A stretch of 64,000 nucleotides of DNA from Pseudomonas sp. MAG733B (GCF_036884845.1 NZ_CP145732.1:4340001-4404000), one strand, 5' to 3'; shown: positions 10,149 to 18,595, numbered from the stretch's first letter. The notes: generated by a model not told the origin, from the letters alone. Made by a program: numbers and translations.

Positions 10149-10214
10149 TAAAACGAAGGGCTGCGATCTGTTTTCAGACTCACCCCTTTAAATGAAGGTA
10201 AGGAGAAATTAGAA

Positions 10215-10733
10215 ATGGCATTTGACGCATACATCCAGATCGACGGCATTCCAGGTGAAGTACTGGACGACAAACACAAGGATTGGATCGAAGTGCTGGG
10301 CTACGAGTACGGCGCTACCCAGGCCACTTCCGCGACTGCCAGCTCGTCGGGCGGTGCTTCGTCGGAGCGTGTCGCGCTGAGCGATTTCAGCATCCGCAAA
10401 GCCGTGGACAAGGCTTCTGCCAAGCTGTTCGAAGCCTGCTGCAAAGGCACGCACATCGCCAAGATCCAACTGAATGTGAACCGCGCTGGTGGTGACAAGG
10501 TGACCTACCTGACCATCAACCTGGAAGAAGTCGTGGTGTCGTCGGTCAAAGCGGTCGCCGGTGGCAGCCAGAACGGCGAAGACAAATCGGTTGGCGACCT
10601 GCCGATCGAAGAAATCAGCTTCAACTTTGCCCGCATCAAAACCACCTACACCCAGCAGAGCCGTGCCGATGGCCAGGGCGGCGGCAACGTCACCGGCGGT
10701 TGGGATCGCACTGCCAACAAGGTTTTCGCATAA
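10215..10733 (+). CDS. hcp: Type VI secretion tube protein Hcp (TssD)
   Basis: Hcp forms the hexameric rings of the secreted T6SS inner tube. The 172-residue product is full length and shows the family opening (MAFDAYIQIDGIPGEV), the SDFSIRKAVDKASAKLFEAC segment and the conserved ending GGWDRTANKVFA. A strong AAGGAG ribosome binding site stands ahead of the ATG. It is set off by 162 non-coding bases upstream and by a terminator-like hairpin downstream, which fits separate, higher expression than the rest of the operon. Confidence 0.95.
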   Translation: MAFDAYIQIDGIPGEVLDDKHKDWIEVLGYEYGATQATSATASSSGGASSERVALSDFSIRKAVDKASAKLFEACCKGTHIAKIQLNVNRAGGDKVTYLTINLEEVVVSSVKAVAGGSQNGEDKSVGDLPIEEISFNFARIKTTYTQQSRADGQGGGNVTGGWDRTANKVFA

Positions 10734-10774
10734 AACCGTGGCAATGACGGGCCGCCCCGGCGGCTCGTTTTCAG

Positions 10775-10813
10775 CACCGTGCCTGCCGGGCGGGTACGGT
10801 GTTCTTTTATTTT
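10775..10813 (+). terminator. Rho-independent terminator/attenuator after hcp
   Basis: CACCGT (10775-10780) pairs with ACGGTG (10796-10801) around a GC-rich loop, followed by a T-rich run (10802-10813). A second small GC hairpin (GCCGCC/GGCGGC, 10751-10764) precedes it. The position between hcp and tssA suggests partial termination that favours hcp mRNA. Confidence 0.65.
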
Positions 10814-10827
10814 GATCAGAGTTACCT

Positions 10828-11925
10828 ATGTCTGAATTTCTCAACGACCTTTCGCTGGCCGAACTGACCGCGCCCATCAATGAGGGGAGCGGCGAAGACT
10901 TGAGCTTTTCCGCCTTGTTCGATCAGGTGAAAGAAGCGCGGCGAGCAGACCCCGATTATTTGACCCAGGGTGACTGGCAAACGGATCTGAAGTCTTCTGA
11001 CTGGGACCTGACCATCACCCTGGCGGCTCAAGGCCTGGCTCGACAGAGCAAGGACCTGATGCTGGTCGCCTGGCTCAGCGAAGGGCTGGCGCACCAGCAT
11101 CATTTCAGCGGTATCACTTTTGGCCTGACGCTGGCCGAACGCATTCTGGATAATTTCTGGGGCGACCTCTTCCCTTCCCTCGAAGACGGCGTCGATGAAC
11201 GCGCGGCCCGTTTGGCGTGGATGAAAACCACCTTGGCCGATGTCGTGGGCGGACTGCCCATTACCCAGGGCCAGCAATACGGTTTGCTGCGTTACGACGA
11301 GTCCAGGCATGTCGAAAACCTGGCACTGCAAAGCCCGCAGGCCATGCGCGCCGCCTTGGACGAAGGGAAGATCAACGCTGAGGTCTTTCAGCGTTCGGTG
11401 GTGCTGACCGACTCCGATCACCTGCGCCGCAAAGCCAGCGAAATCGCCGCCAGCCTCAACGCCTGCCAGCAATTGCAGAGCACCGCTGACAGGCTGTTCG
11501 GCCCTGACGCGCCGAGCTTTGCCGGGCTGCATGACGTGCTGTCCCGTGCAGGCCAATTGGCCGAAAAACTGCTCAAGGATCGGGGGATCGAACTGCATCC
11601 GGCCCCTGTCGCTGCAACCCCGGCCGTTTCCGAAAGCGCTGGCGTACAACCTACAGGTGCTGCAATGACCCAGACCCAGCAAGACATTCCCGTCACGCCG
11701 CTGCGCACTACGCCCCAGACCCGCGATGAAGCGTTTACCCTGCTGGCGGGTATCGCGCAGTTCTTCAAGCAGACCGAGCCCCAGAGCCCTGTCCCCTACC
11801 TGATCGAACGCGCGATCAAATGGGGCAACATGCCGCTCGAAGGTTGGCTCAACGATGTGATCAAGGACAGCAATGTCGTGGACAACATTCGCGACGTGCT
11901 GGGCACCAAGGAAGCGAAGTCCTGA
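10828..11925 (+). CDS. tssA: Type VI secretion protein TssA (ImpA N-terminal domain)
   Basis: TssA proteins nucleate or cap the T6SS tail and contact the baseplate. The 365-residue product carries an ImpA_N domain in its first 150 residues (DLTITLAAQGLARQSKDLMLVAWLSEGLA, then LAERILDNFWGDLFPSLEDG). A proline- and alanine-rich linker lies around residues 255-290, and a short C-terminal domain (FFKQTEPQSPVPYLIERAIKWG) matches the short TssA class. It is the last T6SS gene in the window. The other core genes (tssBCEFGH, vgrG) are presumably upstream of base 1. Confidence 0.88.
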   Translation: MSEFLNDLSLAELTAPINEGSGEDLSFSALFDQVKEARRADPDYLTQGDWQTDLKSSDWDLTITLAAQGLARQSKDLMLVAWLSEGLAHQHHFSGITFGLTLAERILDNFWGDLFPSLEDGVDERAARLAWMKTTLADVVGGLPITQGQQYGLLRYDESRHVENLALQSPQAMRAALDEGKINAEVFQRSVVLTDSDHLRRKASEIAASLNACQQLQSTADRLFGPDAPSFAGLHDVLSRAGQLAEKLLKDRGIELHPAPVAATPAVSESAGVQPTGAAMTQTQQDIPVTPLRTTPQTRDEAFTLLAGIAQFFKQTEPQSPVPYLIERAIKWGNMPLEGWLNDVIKDSNVVDNIRDVLGTKEAKS

Positions 11926-11951
11926 TGCGCTGATGGACGCAGAAATCGCAG

Positions 11952-11990
11952 GCAAAAAAAATCCCGGGCAGCTGATGGACGCCCGGGACT
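11952..11990. terminator. Terminator between convergent tssA and puuA-like genes
   Basis: CCCGGGC (11963-11969) pairs with GCCCGGG (11981-11987), with an 11-base loop. An eight-A run on the left becomes a U-tract for minus-strand transcripts, so it mainly ends the puu operon. It may also block read-through from tssA. Confidence 0.75.
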
Positions 11991-12144
11991 TAAAAATGCA
12001 TAAACCGTGGTGGTGAACGCGGCGCGGATATTACGCAATGTTTCGCCCTGTAACAAGATATTTTATTTAACCAGTCAGTTACTAAATTCTCTAAGCCTTT
12101 AAATATCCAGATCTTTTTTAGGGTTAACCTCGAAAGCTCTTTAA

Positions 12145-13494
12145 CTACAGGAACCAGCGGTATTCCCGCGCGCTGATGTCGTGCAGGAAGGCCAGGTGGT
12201 CCTGACGCTTGTTCTCGCAATACACATCGACGAACTCCGCGCCCAGTCCTTTGCGCAACTGCGGGTTGCCTTGCATGGACTGCACGGCCTCAAGCATTTC
12301 CAGCGGGAAGTCGATACCGCTGTTGCGGTCTTCGTTGAGCGGTGCAATTGGTTCGCGACCGCGCTCCAGACCTTGCTCCAGCCCGACCAGGATCGCGGCG
12401 AGCACCAGATAAGGGTTGGCATCGGCACCAGCGAGGCGATGTTCGATTCGCAGGTTTTTTGCGTCCGACTCCGGCACTCGCAGGCAGGCATCCCGATCCT
12501 CAAAGCCCCAACTGGCCCGCGAGGCGACGTTTACCGTACCGCTCAAGCGACGCATCGCGTTGTGGTTCGGCGCGAAGATCGGCATGCAGTGCGGCAACAC
12601 ATCCAGGCAACCCGCAACTGCATGGCGCAGCGCTTGCTGCCCGTTCGCCGCCAGCAAGTTGTTGCCCGCTTCGTCGTAAAGGCTCACATGCACATGCATG
12701 CCGCTGCCGGGGTGCTGCAAGTAAGGTTTGGCCATGAAGCTGGCGCGGTAGTTGTGCTTGAGCGCTACACCACGGGTGCTGCGGCAAAACAGGGCAGCCC
12801 AATCGGCGGCGCGCAGGCCGTCATCCAGATGGCCGAAATTGATCTCAAACTGACCAGGCCCCAACTCGGCGGTGATCACTGTGGCATCGATGCCTTGTGC
12901 CCGGGCAGTCTCGACCATTTCATCGAGTACAGGAGCAAACCGCGACAGACGCTCGATGTGCATGTTCGGTTGATCATCAGCATCGCCCGTCAGCGGATCG
13001 CGGGCGAACTGCGGCAAACCATCACGCAGCTGGCTGTCGAACAGATAGAACTCCAGCTCGAACGCCACCACCGGAAAAATGCCTTTGCGGCCCAGCCGCG
13101 CCAGCACTTGCGCCAACACTTCGCGCGGTTCGAATTCGATCGGTTTTGCTGTGCCGTCCGAGGTGATCAACATTTGCCCCAACGGCTGTTTTTCCCAGCT
13201 CACCAGTTTCAGCGTGCCTGGCACCAGGCGGCGCAAAGCATCCGGATCACCGTCGTTGAAGCAGTAGTCGCCGATCTTGAAAAGCCCGCCCTGAGTGCCG
13301 AGCAACACACAGTTTTGCGGCAACTTGAGCGCACTGCCGGCAGCGACTTTTTCGAGCATTTCGACCGGGTAGCGCTTGCCGTAGAAATGCCCGGGAATGT
13401 CCAGGGAAATCAGGTCGACGTAGCGCACATCGGGGTAGCGCTGACGAAACCCACGCACTTCGGCCAGCAGATCAGAGCACACAGCATCCATCAT
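12145..13494 (-). CDS. puuA: Glutamine-synthetase-family gamma-glutamyl-polyamine synthetase (PuuA/PauA-like)
   Basis: Members of this family join glutamate to putrescine or another amine using ATP, the first step of the gamma-glutamylated polyamine pathway. The 449-residue product has glutamine synthetase active-site motifs: FELEFYLFD, AELGPGQFEINF, GSGMHVHVSL, the nucleotide segment APNHNAMRRL, and RIEHRLAGADANPY near the C-terminus. The chosen ATG has an AAGGAAC ribosome binding site. A longer reading from 13572 would overlap the regulator gene. It is the last gene of an operon with a PuuR-like regulator and an FAD oxidase, which is the reason for choosing an amine over ammonia as substrate. 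Pseudomonas has several paralogues, so the exact amine is unknown. Confidence 0.8.
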   Translation of the reverse strand: MMDAVCSDLLAEVRGFRQRYPDVRYVDLISLDIPGHFYGKRYPVEMLEKVAAGSALKLPQNCVLLGTQGGLFKIGDYCFNDGDPDALRRLVPGTLKLVSWEKQPLGQMLITSDGTAKPIEFEPREVLAQVLARLGRKGIFPVVAFELEFYLFDSQLRDGLPQFARDPLTGDADDQPNMHIERLSRFAPVLDEMVETARAQGIDATVITAELGPGQFEINFGHLDDGLRAADWAALFCRSTRGVALKHNYRASFMAKPYLQHPGSGMHVHVSLYDEAGNNLLAANGQQALRHAVAGCLDVLPHCMPIFAPNHNAMRRLSGTVNVASRASWGFEDRDACLRVPESDAKNLRIEHRLAGADANPYLVLAAILVGLEQGLERGREPIAPLNEDRNSGIDFPLEMLEAVQSMQGNPQLRKGLGAEFVDVYCENKRQDHLAFLHDISAREYRWFL

Positions 13495-13500
13495 TTTGTT

Positions 13501-13513
13501 CCTTGTTGTTTTT
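13501..13513 (-). promoter_or_regulatory. Hfq/Crc-type A-rich motif over the puuA-like ribosome binding site
   Basis: On the minus strand the bases just before the ATG read AAAAACAACAAGG. This contains the AANAANAA pattern bound by Hfq/Crc in Pseudomonas and runs into the Shine-Dalgarno. It suggests translational catabolite repression of this gene. The family motif is established, but binding here is inferred. Confidence 0.5.
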
Positions 13514-13514
13514 A

Positions 13515-14069
13515 TCAGGTGTAAACCCAAAGCACGCGGGTGAGTTGATCGGACAGATTGCCGTAGCGGCAATGGGCATGACTGGCCAGTTGAAAGCTGT
13601 CGCCGGCACGCAGGGTCACCGGCTCATCGTCATCCAGCCACAGCGTCAATTCCCCTTCGAGGACATAGCCGCCCTGCTCCGAGCTGTCTTTCATGTGCCG
13701 GTCGCCACTGCTGGCGCCCGGTTCGAGCTGACTTTCGAGCATGGAAAAAGTCGCGCGCATTTTCGGCGAGACCATGATGTCGGTGATGCCGTCGGCGTAG
13801 TACAGCGTGCGGCGCTCGTCGGGGCGAGTCACCCACGGCAGGGCCTTGGGTTTGGGCAGGCTGTAGAAGTAGGTGGTCGGCACGCCGAGGGTTTCGCTGA
13901 TGGCGGTCAAATCCGCCACCGTCGGGCGGGACAAACCGCGCTCAACCTGCGACAGGAACCCCACGGACCGGCCGATTTTGTCCGCCAGTTCCTTGAGGGT
14001 GTATTTCTTGTGCTTGCGCAGGTCCTGGATCAGGATCGCCAGCGCCGAAATCTCTTCTTGCATGTCCAT
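13515..14069 (-). CDS. puuR: XRE-cupin transcriptional regulator (PuuR-like)
   Basis: The 184-residue product has an N-terminal helix-turn-helix of the XRE/Cro type (about residues 7-62, LKELADKIGRSVGFLSQVERG) and a C-terminal cupin ligand domain (about 110-180, with GYVLEGELTLWLDDD). This is the PuuR architecture. E. coli PuuR represses puu genes and is relieved by putrescine. The gene lies 25 bases after the FAD oxidase gene and 20 bases before the glutamine-synthetase-like gene, so it is co-transcribed and probably controls its own operon. The palindrome at 15393-15420 is the best operator candidate. A GGAAG ribosome binding site precedes the ATG. Confidence 0.8.
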   Translation of the reverse strand: MDMQEEISALAILIQDLRKHKKYTLKELADKIGRSVGFLSQVERGLSRPTVADLTAISETLGVPTTYFYSLPKPKALPWVTRPDERRTLYYADGITDIMVSPKMRATFSMLESQLEPGASSGDRHMKDSSEQGGYVLEGELTLWLDDDEPVTLRAGDSFQLASHAHCRYGNLSDQLTRVLWVYT

Positions 14070-14094
14070 CTAAAGGCTTCCAGAAATTACTGCT

Positions 14095-15384
14095 TCAAAT
14101 GCTGTCGCGCAGCCGATACCAGGCTTTGCCGATGGCTTCCAGTGGCGCCGCCATGTACTTGCCGCCGGGAAAACTGCCGTTGTTCAACCCTTGGTACAAC
14201 GCCAATTCATCCGGCTGACCGAGAATCGCATCGCCGACTGCCCGCGCCCCGGCAAGGGTTGGCAGTACGCCGTGACCGGAATAGCCCTGTAGCCAATACA
14301 AATCGCCACGTCGACCGATGTCCGGCGTGCGCTTGAGGGTCAGGTCGATGTGACCGCCCCAGGCGAACTCCAACTCGACGCCTTTCAATTGGGGAAACAC
14401 CCGTTCCAGGCACGGCCGGGTTGCGCCAGCGATGTCCTTCGGCATCCCGCCCAGATAAGTGCAGCCACCGCCGAACAGCAGCCGGTTGTCCGGCGTGCGG
14501 CGGAAATAATCGAGCACGAACTGGTTGTCGGTGACGCACACATTGCTCGGTAACAGCGCAGTGGCCTGCGCTTCGGAAAGCGGCGCGGTGGACACCTGAT
14601 AAGTGCCAACCGGCAACACGCAACTCGATAGCTGCGGGTCGAGCCGATCAAGGTAAGCGTTGCACGCCAGCACCAACACGTCGGCGCGAATGCGACCGCG
14701 TTCAGTGGTGACCACGTAGCCGTTGGCGTCCTCGTGATAATTCAGCGCTTTGCTTTGTTCATGAATCACGCCCCCGGCCCGCTCAATCGCGGCGGCCAGA
14801 CCGAGCGCCAGTTTCAGCGGATTCAAGTGCCCGCCTTCAGGATCGAACAACCCTGCCTGATAACGCTCACTGGCGACCCACTCCGGCAGTTGCTCGCACG
14901 GGATGAACTGCAAAGCGTCGTGACCCCATTTGTGGCTGGCCTCGTGTTGCCATTCCGTCAGCAGGCTGACCCGTCGCGGCATCACAGACGTCCAGAGGTG
15001 ACCAGATCGATAGTCGCAATCGAAACCATGACGCGCAGGCAGTTCACGTAACTCCCGCGCCGCCCAACGCATACCGTCCCACAACCGCCGCGCGCGCTCA
15101 TAACCCAGTGCAGCTTCCAGCGGCGGCATGTCACAGGACCAACCCAGAATGGCCTGCCCGCCGTTACGCCCCGAAGCCGCCCACGCCACCCGACTGGCTT
15201 CCAGCAGTGTCACGCGCTTGCCGGCCAGCGCCAGGCGCAGTGCCGTGTGCAAACCGCTGAAGCCGGCGCCGATGATCAGCACTTCAGTGTCCTGCTCGCC
15301 TTCCAGTGCCGGCCGATTGACCAGGCGATCGGCGCAGGTATGGGCGTAATAGCTGGCGACATGCTGCGTGGATTGCTGAAACAT
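14095..15384 (-). CDS. puuB: FAD-dependent gamma-glutamylputrescine oxidase-like protein (PuuB/OrdL family)
   Basis: The 429-residue product is a DAO-family flavoenzyme. It has the N-terminal dinucleotide motif VLIIGAGFSGLHTALRLA (about residues 36-53), the GRNGGQAILGWS segment, and the C-terminal YWLQGYSGHGVLPTLAGA motif of the OrdL/PuuB group. In the polyamine pathway such enzymes oxidise gamma-glutamyl-amines to the aldehyde, releasing ammonia and hydrogen peroxide. The ATG at 15384 is chosen for its GGAG ribosome binding site. A longer frame to 15465 would run through the operator palindrome. It heads the operon with the regulator and glutamine-synthetase-like genes. No matching aldehyde dehydrogenase is adjacent. 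Confidence 0.8.
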   Translation of the reverse strand: MFQQSTQHVASYYAHTCADRLVNRPALEGEQDTEVLIIGAGFSGLHTALRLALAGKRVTLLEASRVAWAASGRNGGQAILGWSCDMPPLEAALGYERARRLWDGMRWAARELRELPARHGFDCDYRSGHLWTSVMPRRVSLLTEWQHEASHKWGHDALQFIPCEQLPEWVASERYQAGLFDPEGGHLNPLKLALGLAAAIERAGGVIHEQSKALNYHEDANGYVVTTERGRIRADVLVLACNAYLDRLDPQLSSCVLPVGTYQVSTAPLSEAQATALLPSNVCVTDNQFVLDYFRRTPDNRLLFGGGCTYLGGMPKDIAGATRPCLERVFPQLKGVELEFAWGGHIDLTLKRTPDIGRRGDLYWLQGYSGHGVLPTLAGARAVGDAILGQPDELALYQGLNNGSFPGGKYMAAPLEAIGKAWYRLRDSI

Positions 15385-15392
15385 TCCGGCTC

Positions 15393-15420
15393 CATGAAAT
15401 TTTATAGTTTTAATTTCATG
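15393..15420. promoter_or_regulatory. Perfect 9-bp palindrome at the head of the puuB-like operon
   Basis: CATGAAATT (15393-15401) and AATTTCATG (15412-15420) are exact inverted repeats separated by an AT-rich 10-base spacer. The palindrome sits directly upstream of the puuB-like ribosome binding site, so a bound repressor would block this operon. The PuuR-like protein is the natural candidate. Confidence 0.55.
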
Positions 15421-15582
15421 AAAAAATACACGATGATTTTCACGCAGGCAATGTTTCAGAGACAAAAGCGCGTTTTAGTCCGGACAGCCGATGCCAAAAG
15501 CAGCCCTGTTACTGCTTATTGCGCACAACGCTTCCAACAATAAAATGATGAGGCTTCGATGCGTGCTCGACTCCTGAGGAGT

Positions 15583-15858
15583 TCAAGTTAGGGGATATTC
15601 CTGGCGAGCATGCAACACACTCACGATCTCTATTCGGTCCGTCACTCGATAGACCACCAGGTAGTTGGGGTGCACAACAATTTCTCGAGTACCGGGCACT
15701 CGACCGAATCGATACAGATAGGGGTGTTCTGGGAGAACCGATGTAACCATCTCGATGGCCTGCCCCAGGTCGCTGGCCGCTACAACGTGACGATCGCCAA
15801 TATAATTAAGGATTTGCCAAAGTTCAGCCCTTGCTTCGGGCCGCCACTCAACCAGCAT
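15583..15858 (-). CDS. Type II toxin of the RelE/ParE family
   Basis: The 91-residue product has the ParE fold pattern: WRPEARAELWQILNYIGD at the start, a central RFGRVPGTREIVVHPNYLVVYRV block and the closing IEIVSVLHARQEYP. These are hallmarks of ParE toxins, many of which poison DNA gyrase, while RelE relatives cut mRNA on ribosomes. The start overlaps the end of the antitoxin gene by 11 bases, the usual antitoxin-first order with coupled translation. The precise target cannot be read from sequence. Confidence 0.85.
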   Translation of the reverse strand: MLVEWRPEARAELWQILNYIGDRHVVAASDLGQAIEMVTSVLPEHPYLYRFGRVPGTREIVVHPNYLVVYRVTDRIEIVSVLHARQEYPLT

Positions 15859-16039
15859 CCCGTTTTTTGCGCTTCGATTCGATCAGGGCTCGCATTTCAG
15901 CCATCACTTGATCGTGCGGAACATTTGGACGCGGATCATCCAGTGAAGCCTGTACCTTGGCACGGAACCAACGGTCATAGCTGGCGGCCTGTTCTTCGGT
16001 TTCAAACTCGGAAACGATGGGGGAACGTTCGGCGCTCAT
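15848..16039 (-). CDS. Antitoxin partner of the ParE-like toxin
   Basis: A 63-residue acidic-to-basic protein starting at the ATG with a clear GGAGG ribosome binding site (a longer frame to 16168 lacks one). It carries the segment SEFETEEQAASYDRWFRAKVQASLDD, typical of small antitoxins co-encoded with ParE toxins, and ends in a lysine/arginine-rich helix (IESKRKKRDAG). It probably binds the toxin with its C-terminal part and represses the operon. The family of its DNA-binding domain is unclear to me. The 259 bases between this gene and the permease gene stop show nothing recognisable. Confidence 0.75.
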   Translation of the reverse strand: MSAERSPIVSEFETEEQAASYDRWFRAKVQASLDDPRPNVPHDQVMAEMRALIESKRKKRDAG

Positions 16040-16298
16040 GGTGACCTCCGGAATCAATGTGTTGGAGTCTATTCGGTATGTGGCTCGTTGTCGTTGTTGC
16101 CTGGATGAAGTACAGCCCGCTGGATATGGCATGGTTACTTCAGAAAAGCCAAATCCTAAACGCCGCATTTCCGACCGCCAACCCTAAAAAAGCGTCAGAA
16201 AATTCCGCGATCGCCCTAAGAATTCACCTACGCGTACCAGCAAACAAAAATGTCCGGACAAAGTGCCGGGCATTTCAGTAAACACACAACGAGTTGTG

Positions 16299-17705
16299 CT
16301 AGTCGGTGAAACCCAGTTTCGCCGCCCGCTTTTCCCGCCCCTGCCCCCGCGTCGCCAGGCAGTAATACAACGGACAAGTCACCACCAACCCCACCAGCCA
16401 GGAAAGGTCCGCGCCTTCGACCAGATTGGCGTACGGCCCGACATACAACGAGGTGTTGGCGAACGGCAGCTGCACGATGATGCCGATGAAATACGCGACG
16501 ATCGCATGCAGGTTGAAGCGTCCGTAGATCCCGCCGTCCGCGCTGAAGATCGAGGCGATGTCGTAGTGGCCGCGTTTGATCACATAGAAATCGATCAGGT
16601 TGATCGACGCCCACGGCACCAACACCAGCAACAGCGCCAGAATCAGGCCGATGAACTGCGAGATGAAATCCGCCGACGCGCCCAACGCCACCACACAGCA
16701 GCCCGCCAGCACCACGCTCGATAGCACCACACGCACCTTGATGCTCGGCGTCCATTGACTCGCAAAGGTCTGGAACGAGGTGATGATCGACAGCACCGCA
16801 CCATACAGATTCAAGGCGTTGTGGCTGATGATGTTGAGCAGAAACAGCACCATCAAAATCGGTCCCAGCCAACCGGTGGACTGCTTCACCGCCGCCATCG
16901 CTTCGGTGCCTTCCGGGGTCGCGAGAACGGCCACCGCACCGAAGGTGAACGACAGGATCGTGCCCAGGGTCGCGCCCAAATAAGTCGCGAAGAACGGACG
17001 GGTAATGCCGATATCGGCTGGCAAGTAACGCGAATAATCCGAGACATAAGGCGAAAAGCTGATCTGCCAGATGATCCCCAGCGACACCGTGGCCAGCCAG
17101 CCGGACAGGTTGAAACCGCCGCGGGTGAAGAAATCCGCCGGCAGATCATGGGCGAAGATGTAGAGGAACCCGGCGAGCAACGCACTGCCCATGACCCAGG
17201 TGCCGATGCGGTTGAGCGTGTGAATGAAGCGGTAGCCGATCACGCCGATCGCGGTGGCGCTGAGGGCGCCGATCAGGATGCTGGCCGGCACTGGCACTGA
17301 AGGTGCGATACCGACGATCGATTTACCCGCCAGCACGATGTTTGAAATGAAGAAGCCGATGTAGATCAGCGCGGCGAAGAACACGATCAACAGCGCGCCA
17401 TAACGACCGAACTGGCCGCGACTCTGGACCATTTGCGGAATCCCCATGCGTGGCCCCTGGGCCGACGCGAGGGCAATCACCAGTCCGCCGACCATATGCC
17501 CCAGGGCAATCGCCAGCAAACCCCAGAACAGATCGAGATGGAACACCTGAACCACCATGGCGCCGGTGACGATAGGCAGTGGCGCGATGTTGGTGCTGAA
17601 CCATAAGGTGAAAAGATCGCGGGCCTTCCCGTGGCGCTCTGCGAGGGGAACGTAGTCGACTGTGTGATTCTCGATCAACGGGTCTTGCCGGGACATCTGG
17701 GACAT
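16299..17705 (-). CDS. NCS1-family purine/cytosine-type permease (CodB-like)
   Basis: The product of about 468 residues is an integral membrane protein with roughly twelve helices. It has NCS1 hallmarks: LFTLWFSTNIAPLPIVTGA early, the GIPQMVQSRGQFGRYGALL loop, and WQISFSPYVSDYSRYLP in the middle. Family members import cytosine, uracil, allantoin, hydantoins or thiamine with protons or sodium. The start is uncertain. The ATG at 17705 has a GAG nine bases upstream, and 17711 is the alternative. It is divergent from a flavin reductase/LLM monooxygenase pair and shares an operator-like sequence with them, which suggests it brings in the monooxygenase substrate, probably an N-heterocycle. Confidence 0.8.
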   Translation of the reverse strand: MSQMSRQDPLIENHTVDYVPLAERHGKARDLFTLWFSTNIAPLPIVTGAMVVQVFHLDLFWGLLAIALGHMVGGLVIALASAQGPRMGIPQMVQSRGQFGRYGALLIVFFAALIYIGFFISNIVLAGKSIVGIAPSVPVPASILIGALSATAIGVIGYRFIHTLNRIGTWVMGSALLAGFLYIFAHDLPADFFTRGGFNLSGWLATVSLGIIWQISFSPYVSDYSRYLPADIGITRPFFATYLGATLGTILSFTFGAVAVLATPEGTEAMAAVKQSTGWLGPILMVLFLLNIISHNALNLYGAVLSIITSFQTFASQWTPSIKVRVVLSSVVLAGCCVVALGASADFISQFIGLILALLLVLVPWASINLIDFYVIKRGHYDIASIFSADGGIYGRFNLHAIVAYFIGIIVQLPFANTSLYVGPYANLVEGADLSWLVGLVVTCPLYYCLATRGQGREKRAAKLGFTD

Positions 17706-17786
17706 ATGCATGAACTCGAGTTTGTCTGTTCTTATCTTTGTATGAAGCCAAACCGGGGGGACTCTCTGGCCGCCCCTCAGATGCAA

Positions 17787-17805
17787 ACCATATTATGGTA
17801 TTCCA
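17787..17805. promoter_or_regulatory. Operator-like site upstream of the NCS1 permease gene (copy 1 of GGTATWCCA)
   Basis: TGGTATTCCA at 17796-17805 overlaps a perfect palindrome ACCATATTATGGT at 17787-17799. It is one of three similar sites in this region and the one nearest the permease gene. The pattern resembles operators of FadR-type GntR regulators. The rest of the 324-base divergent gap shows no other feature apart from the second copy. Confidence 0.55.
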
Positions 17806-17968
17806 ACATTTTCACAAGACTGATCCGCTGTGTGGAAGCCCATCTGATACGCCATCCTGCCTGGTGCCTGTCACCGCTGAATAGCTGAAAGCCCCGTCTA
17901 CATTGAGTTTCCGACGAAACCCTTACGTTTATCGGTCCATCAAAAAAGATCTTGCAAACGATGTATTA

Positions 17969-17978
17969 CGGTATACCA
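17969..17978. promoter_or_regulatory. Operator-like site upstream of the flavin reductase gene (copy 2 of GGTATWCCA)
   Basis: CGGTATACCA contains the perfect palindrome GGTATACC and is preceded by TATTA, as in copy 1. It stands about 50 bases before the flavin reductase ATG. Confidence 0.55.
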
Positions 17979-18029
17979 TCAGACCTACAAACACATAAGA
18001 ATCGCGTCACACCACCCGAGGACAGACCA

Positions 18030-18515
18030 ATGATCGATGCCGCCGTCTACAAACAAGTCATGGGTTCGTTCCCGTCCGGCGTAACCGTGATCACCACGCT
18101 CGATGACGACGGCCAGATCGTCGGCCTCACCGCCAGCGCCTTCAGTTCGTTGTCCATGGACCCGGCACTGGTGCTGTTCTGCCCCAACTACAACTCCGAT
18201 TCCTACCCGGTCCTGATCAAGAACAAACGCTTTGCCATTCATGTGCTGTCCGGCGGCCAGCAGAGCGAAGCCTATGCCTTCGCACGCAAAGGCAAAGACA
18301 AGGCGCAAGGGATCGAGTGGACGTTGAGCGAGTTGGGCAACCCGATCCTGGCCAACGCCACGGCGGTCATCGAATGCGAACTGTGGCGCGAATATGAAGG
18401 CGGCGACCACGCCATCATGGTCGGCGCCGTGAAGAATCTGATCGTCCCCCAGCACAACGCCGGACCACTGGTGTACTGCCACGGCAAGATGGGCGCGCTG
18501 CCGGTTCTCGCCTGA
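18030..18515 (+). CDS. Flavin reductase-like (FMN-binding) protein
   Basis: The 161-residue product is a HpaC/RutF-type flavin reductase. It has FPSGVTVITT near the N-terminus, GLTASAFSSLSMDPALVLFC, and a FAIHVLS strand, all typical of the FMN-binding split-barrel. Such enzymes use NAD(P)H to supply reduced FMN to a partner monooxygenase. The partner is very likely the LLM oxidoreductase 80 bases downstream. The ATG at 18030 has a GAGG ribosome binding site. The frame continues upstream to 17952 but would then include the operator, so the shorter start is preferred. Confidence 0.85.
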   Translation: MIDAAVYKQVMGSFPSGVTVITTLDDDGQIVGLTASAFSSLSMDPALVLFCPNYNSDSYPVLIKNKRFAIHVLSGGQQSEAYAFARKGKDKAQGIEWTLSELGNPILANATAVIECELWREYEGGDHAIMVGAVKNLIVPQHNAGPLVYCHGKMGALPVLA

Positions 18516-18529
18516 CCTGATACTTAATA

Positions 18530-18539
18530 AGGTATTCCA
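18530..18539. promoter_or_regulatory. Operator-like site upstream of the LLM monooxygenase gene (copy 3 of GGTATWCCA)
   Basis: AGGTATTCCA, preceded by TTAATA, matches copies 1 and 2. It lies in the 80-base gap between the flavin reductase and the LLM gene, so the second gene may also have its own regulated promoter. An A-rich CAACAACAAAA motif at 18570-18579, of Hfq/Crc type, follows ahead of the ribosome binding site. Confidence 0.5.
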
Positions 18540-18595
18540 ATAATCAACAGACCCGCTGTCGACGGGCCAACAACAAAAGATCCGAGGAAAGCGTC

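Noticed and set aside
12181..13524. Long plus-strand open frame opposite the glutamine-synthetase-like gene
   Set aside because: It is the mirror of a well-supported gene with clear motifs. The plus-strand product has no recognisable domain or ribosome binding site.
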